This document shows, one piece after another, positions 38,029 to 38,167 of a stretch of DNA of 38,167 nt. Position 1 is the stretch's first letter. Each line of letters opens with the position of its first letter. The stretch spans positions 1-38,167 of the forward strand of contig JAMPXD010000010.1 of the NCBI GenBank assembly GCA_023701365.1, written 5' to 3'. The DNA is from Geobacteraceae bacterium. GTDB lineage: Bacteria; Desulfobacterota; Desulfuromonadia; Geobacterales; Geobacteraceae. The notes under the pieces were generated by a model that was not told where the DNA came from, did not search any database, and worked only from the letters and a program-made list of their open reading frames with translations. The position numbers and the translations under genes are program-made.

Positions 38029-38167
38029 ATGAAAATACTGGTGACCAATGACGACGGCATCAACGCGCCGGGCATCAAGATGCTGGCAGAGTCCCTGGCG
38101 CATTTGGGAGAGGTCGCGGTGGTGGCGCCCGACAGGGAGCGGAGCGCGGTCGGCCATGCGCTGACCC
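38029..38167 (+). CDS. surE: 5'-nucleotidase SurE (partial, 3' end outside window)
   Basis: The first 46 residues of SurE, a stationary-phase survival nucleotidase that removes phosphate from nucleoside 5'/3'-monophosphates. The start [16 protein letters not shown] has the metal-binding D8/D9 pair, and [14 protein letters not shown] is also conserved. The ATG follows GGAG by 8 nt; an in-frame ATG at 37996 would add 11 residues and is less likely. Divergent from phoB. Confidence 0.95.
   Translation, partial: MKILVTNDDGINAPGIKMLAESLAHLGEVAVVAPDRERSAVGHALT

Overview
The window looks like a chromosomal segment of a Geobacter/Geotalea-type bacterium (Desulfuromonadota). This is inferred from the block thrS-infC-rpmI-rplT-pheS-pheT-ihfA-merR-tRNA-Pro, the phoB-pstSCAB-phoU cluster and the GC-rich codon use; no database was searched.

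Region by region. (1) 1-1376: an ISL3-type insertion sequence, apparently complete, with matching terminal inverted repeats; it ends 28 bp before the next gene. (2) 1405-5529: visibly AT-richer surface-polysaccharide genes, with a GT-B-like protein followed by a HisH/HisF/WbpG-type cassette that probably makes an acetamidino sugar. A convergent YfhO-like membrane protein follows (5560-7422). (3) 7506-10426: a secreted-looking LigB-type NAD-dependent DNA ligase and a GT9 heptosyltransferase. (4) 10520-18226: tRNA-Val(GAC), then the translation block. infC uses a non-AUG start, a strong intrinsic terminator sits just before pheS, and tRNA-Pro(GGG) overlaps the end of the MerR-type gene. (5) 18194-20483: about 2.3 kb bounded by two exact copies of the 3' 33 bp of tRNA-Pro. 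It holds four small genes (a Cys-tailed protein, a double-DUF1540 protein, a lipoprotein and a cold-shock protein) and no integrase. (6) 20540-21904: a RelA/SpoT-type (p)ppGpp synthetase behind a small DUF3553-like gene. (7) 21984-31325: one giant NdvB-like cyclic beta-glucan synthase / GH94 gene with three repeat-like in-frame segments. (8) 31519-31983: a small lipoprotein. (9) 32180-37646: phoU, pstB, pstA, pstC, pstS and phoB on the minus strand, with 11-bp-phased Pho-box-like direct repeats before pstS and phoB. (10) 37833-37985: an inverted-repeat intergenic element, followed by the start of surE.

How they work together: PhoB would switch on high-affinity phosphate uptake (PstS binds, PstCA form the channel, PstB drives it, PhoU restrains signalling). 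Region 4 supplies two aminoacyl-tRNA synthetases, IF3, L35, L20 and IHF-alpha in one block. Regions 2, 3 and 7 point to cell-envelope glycans.

Most unusual signals: families of 6-7 bp tandem repeats in the spacers between cotranscribed genes (rpmI-rplT, phoU-pstB, pstB-pstA, pstA-pstC), repeat-like DNA carried in frame inside the giant glucan synthase, a C33 in tRNA-Val, and the tRNA-Pro duplication around a small integrase-less island.
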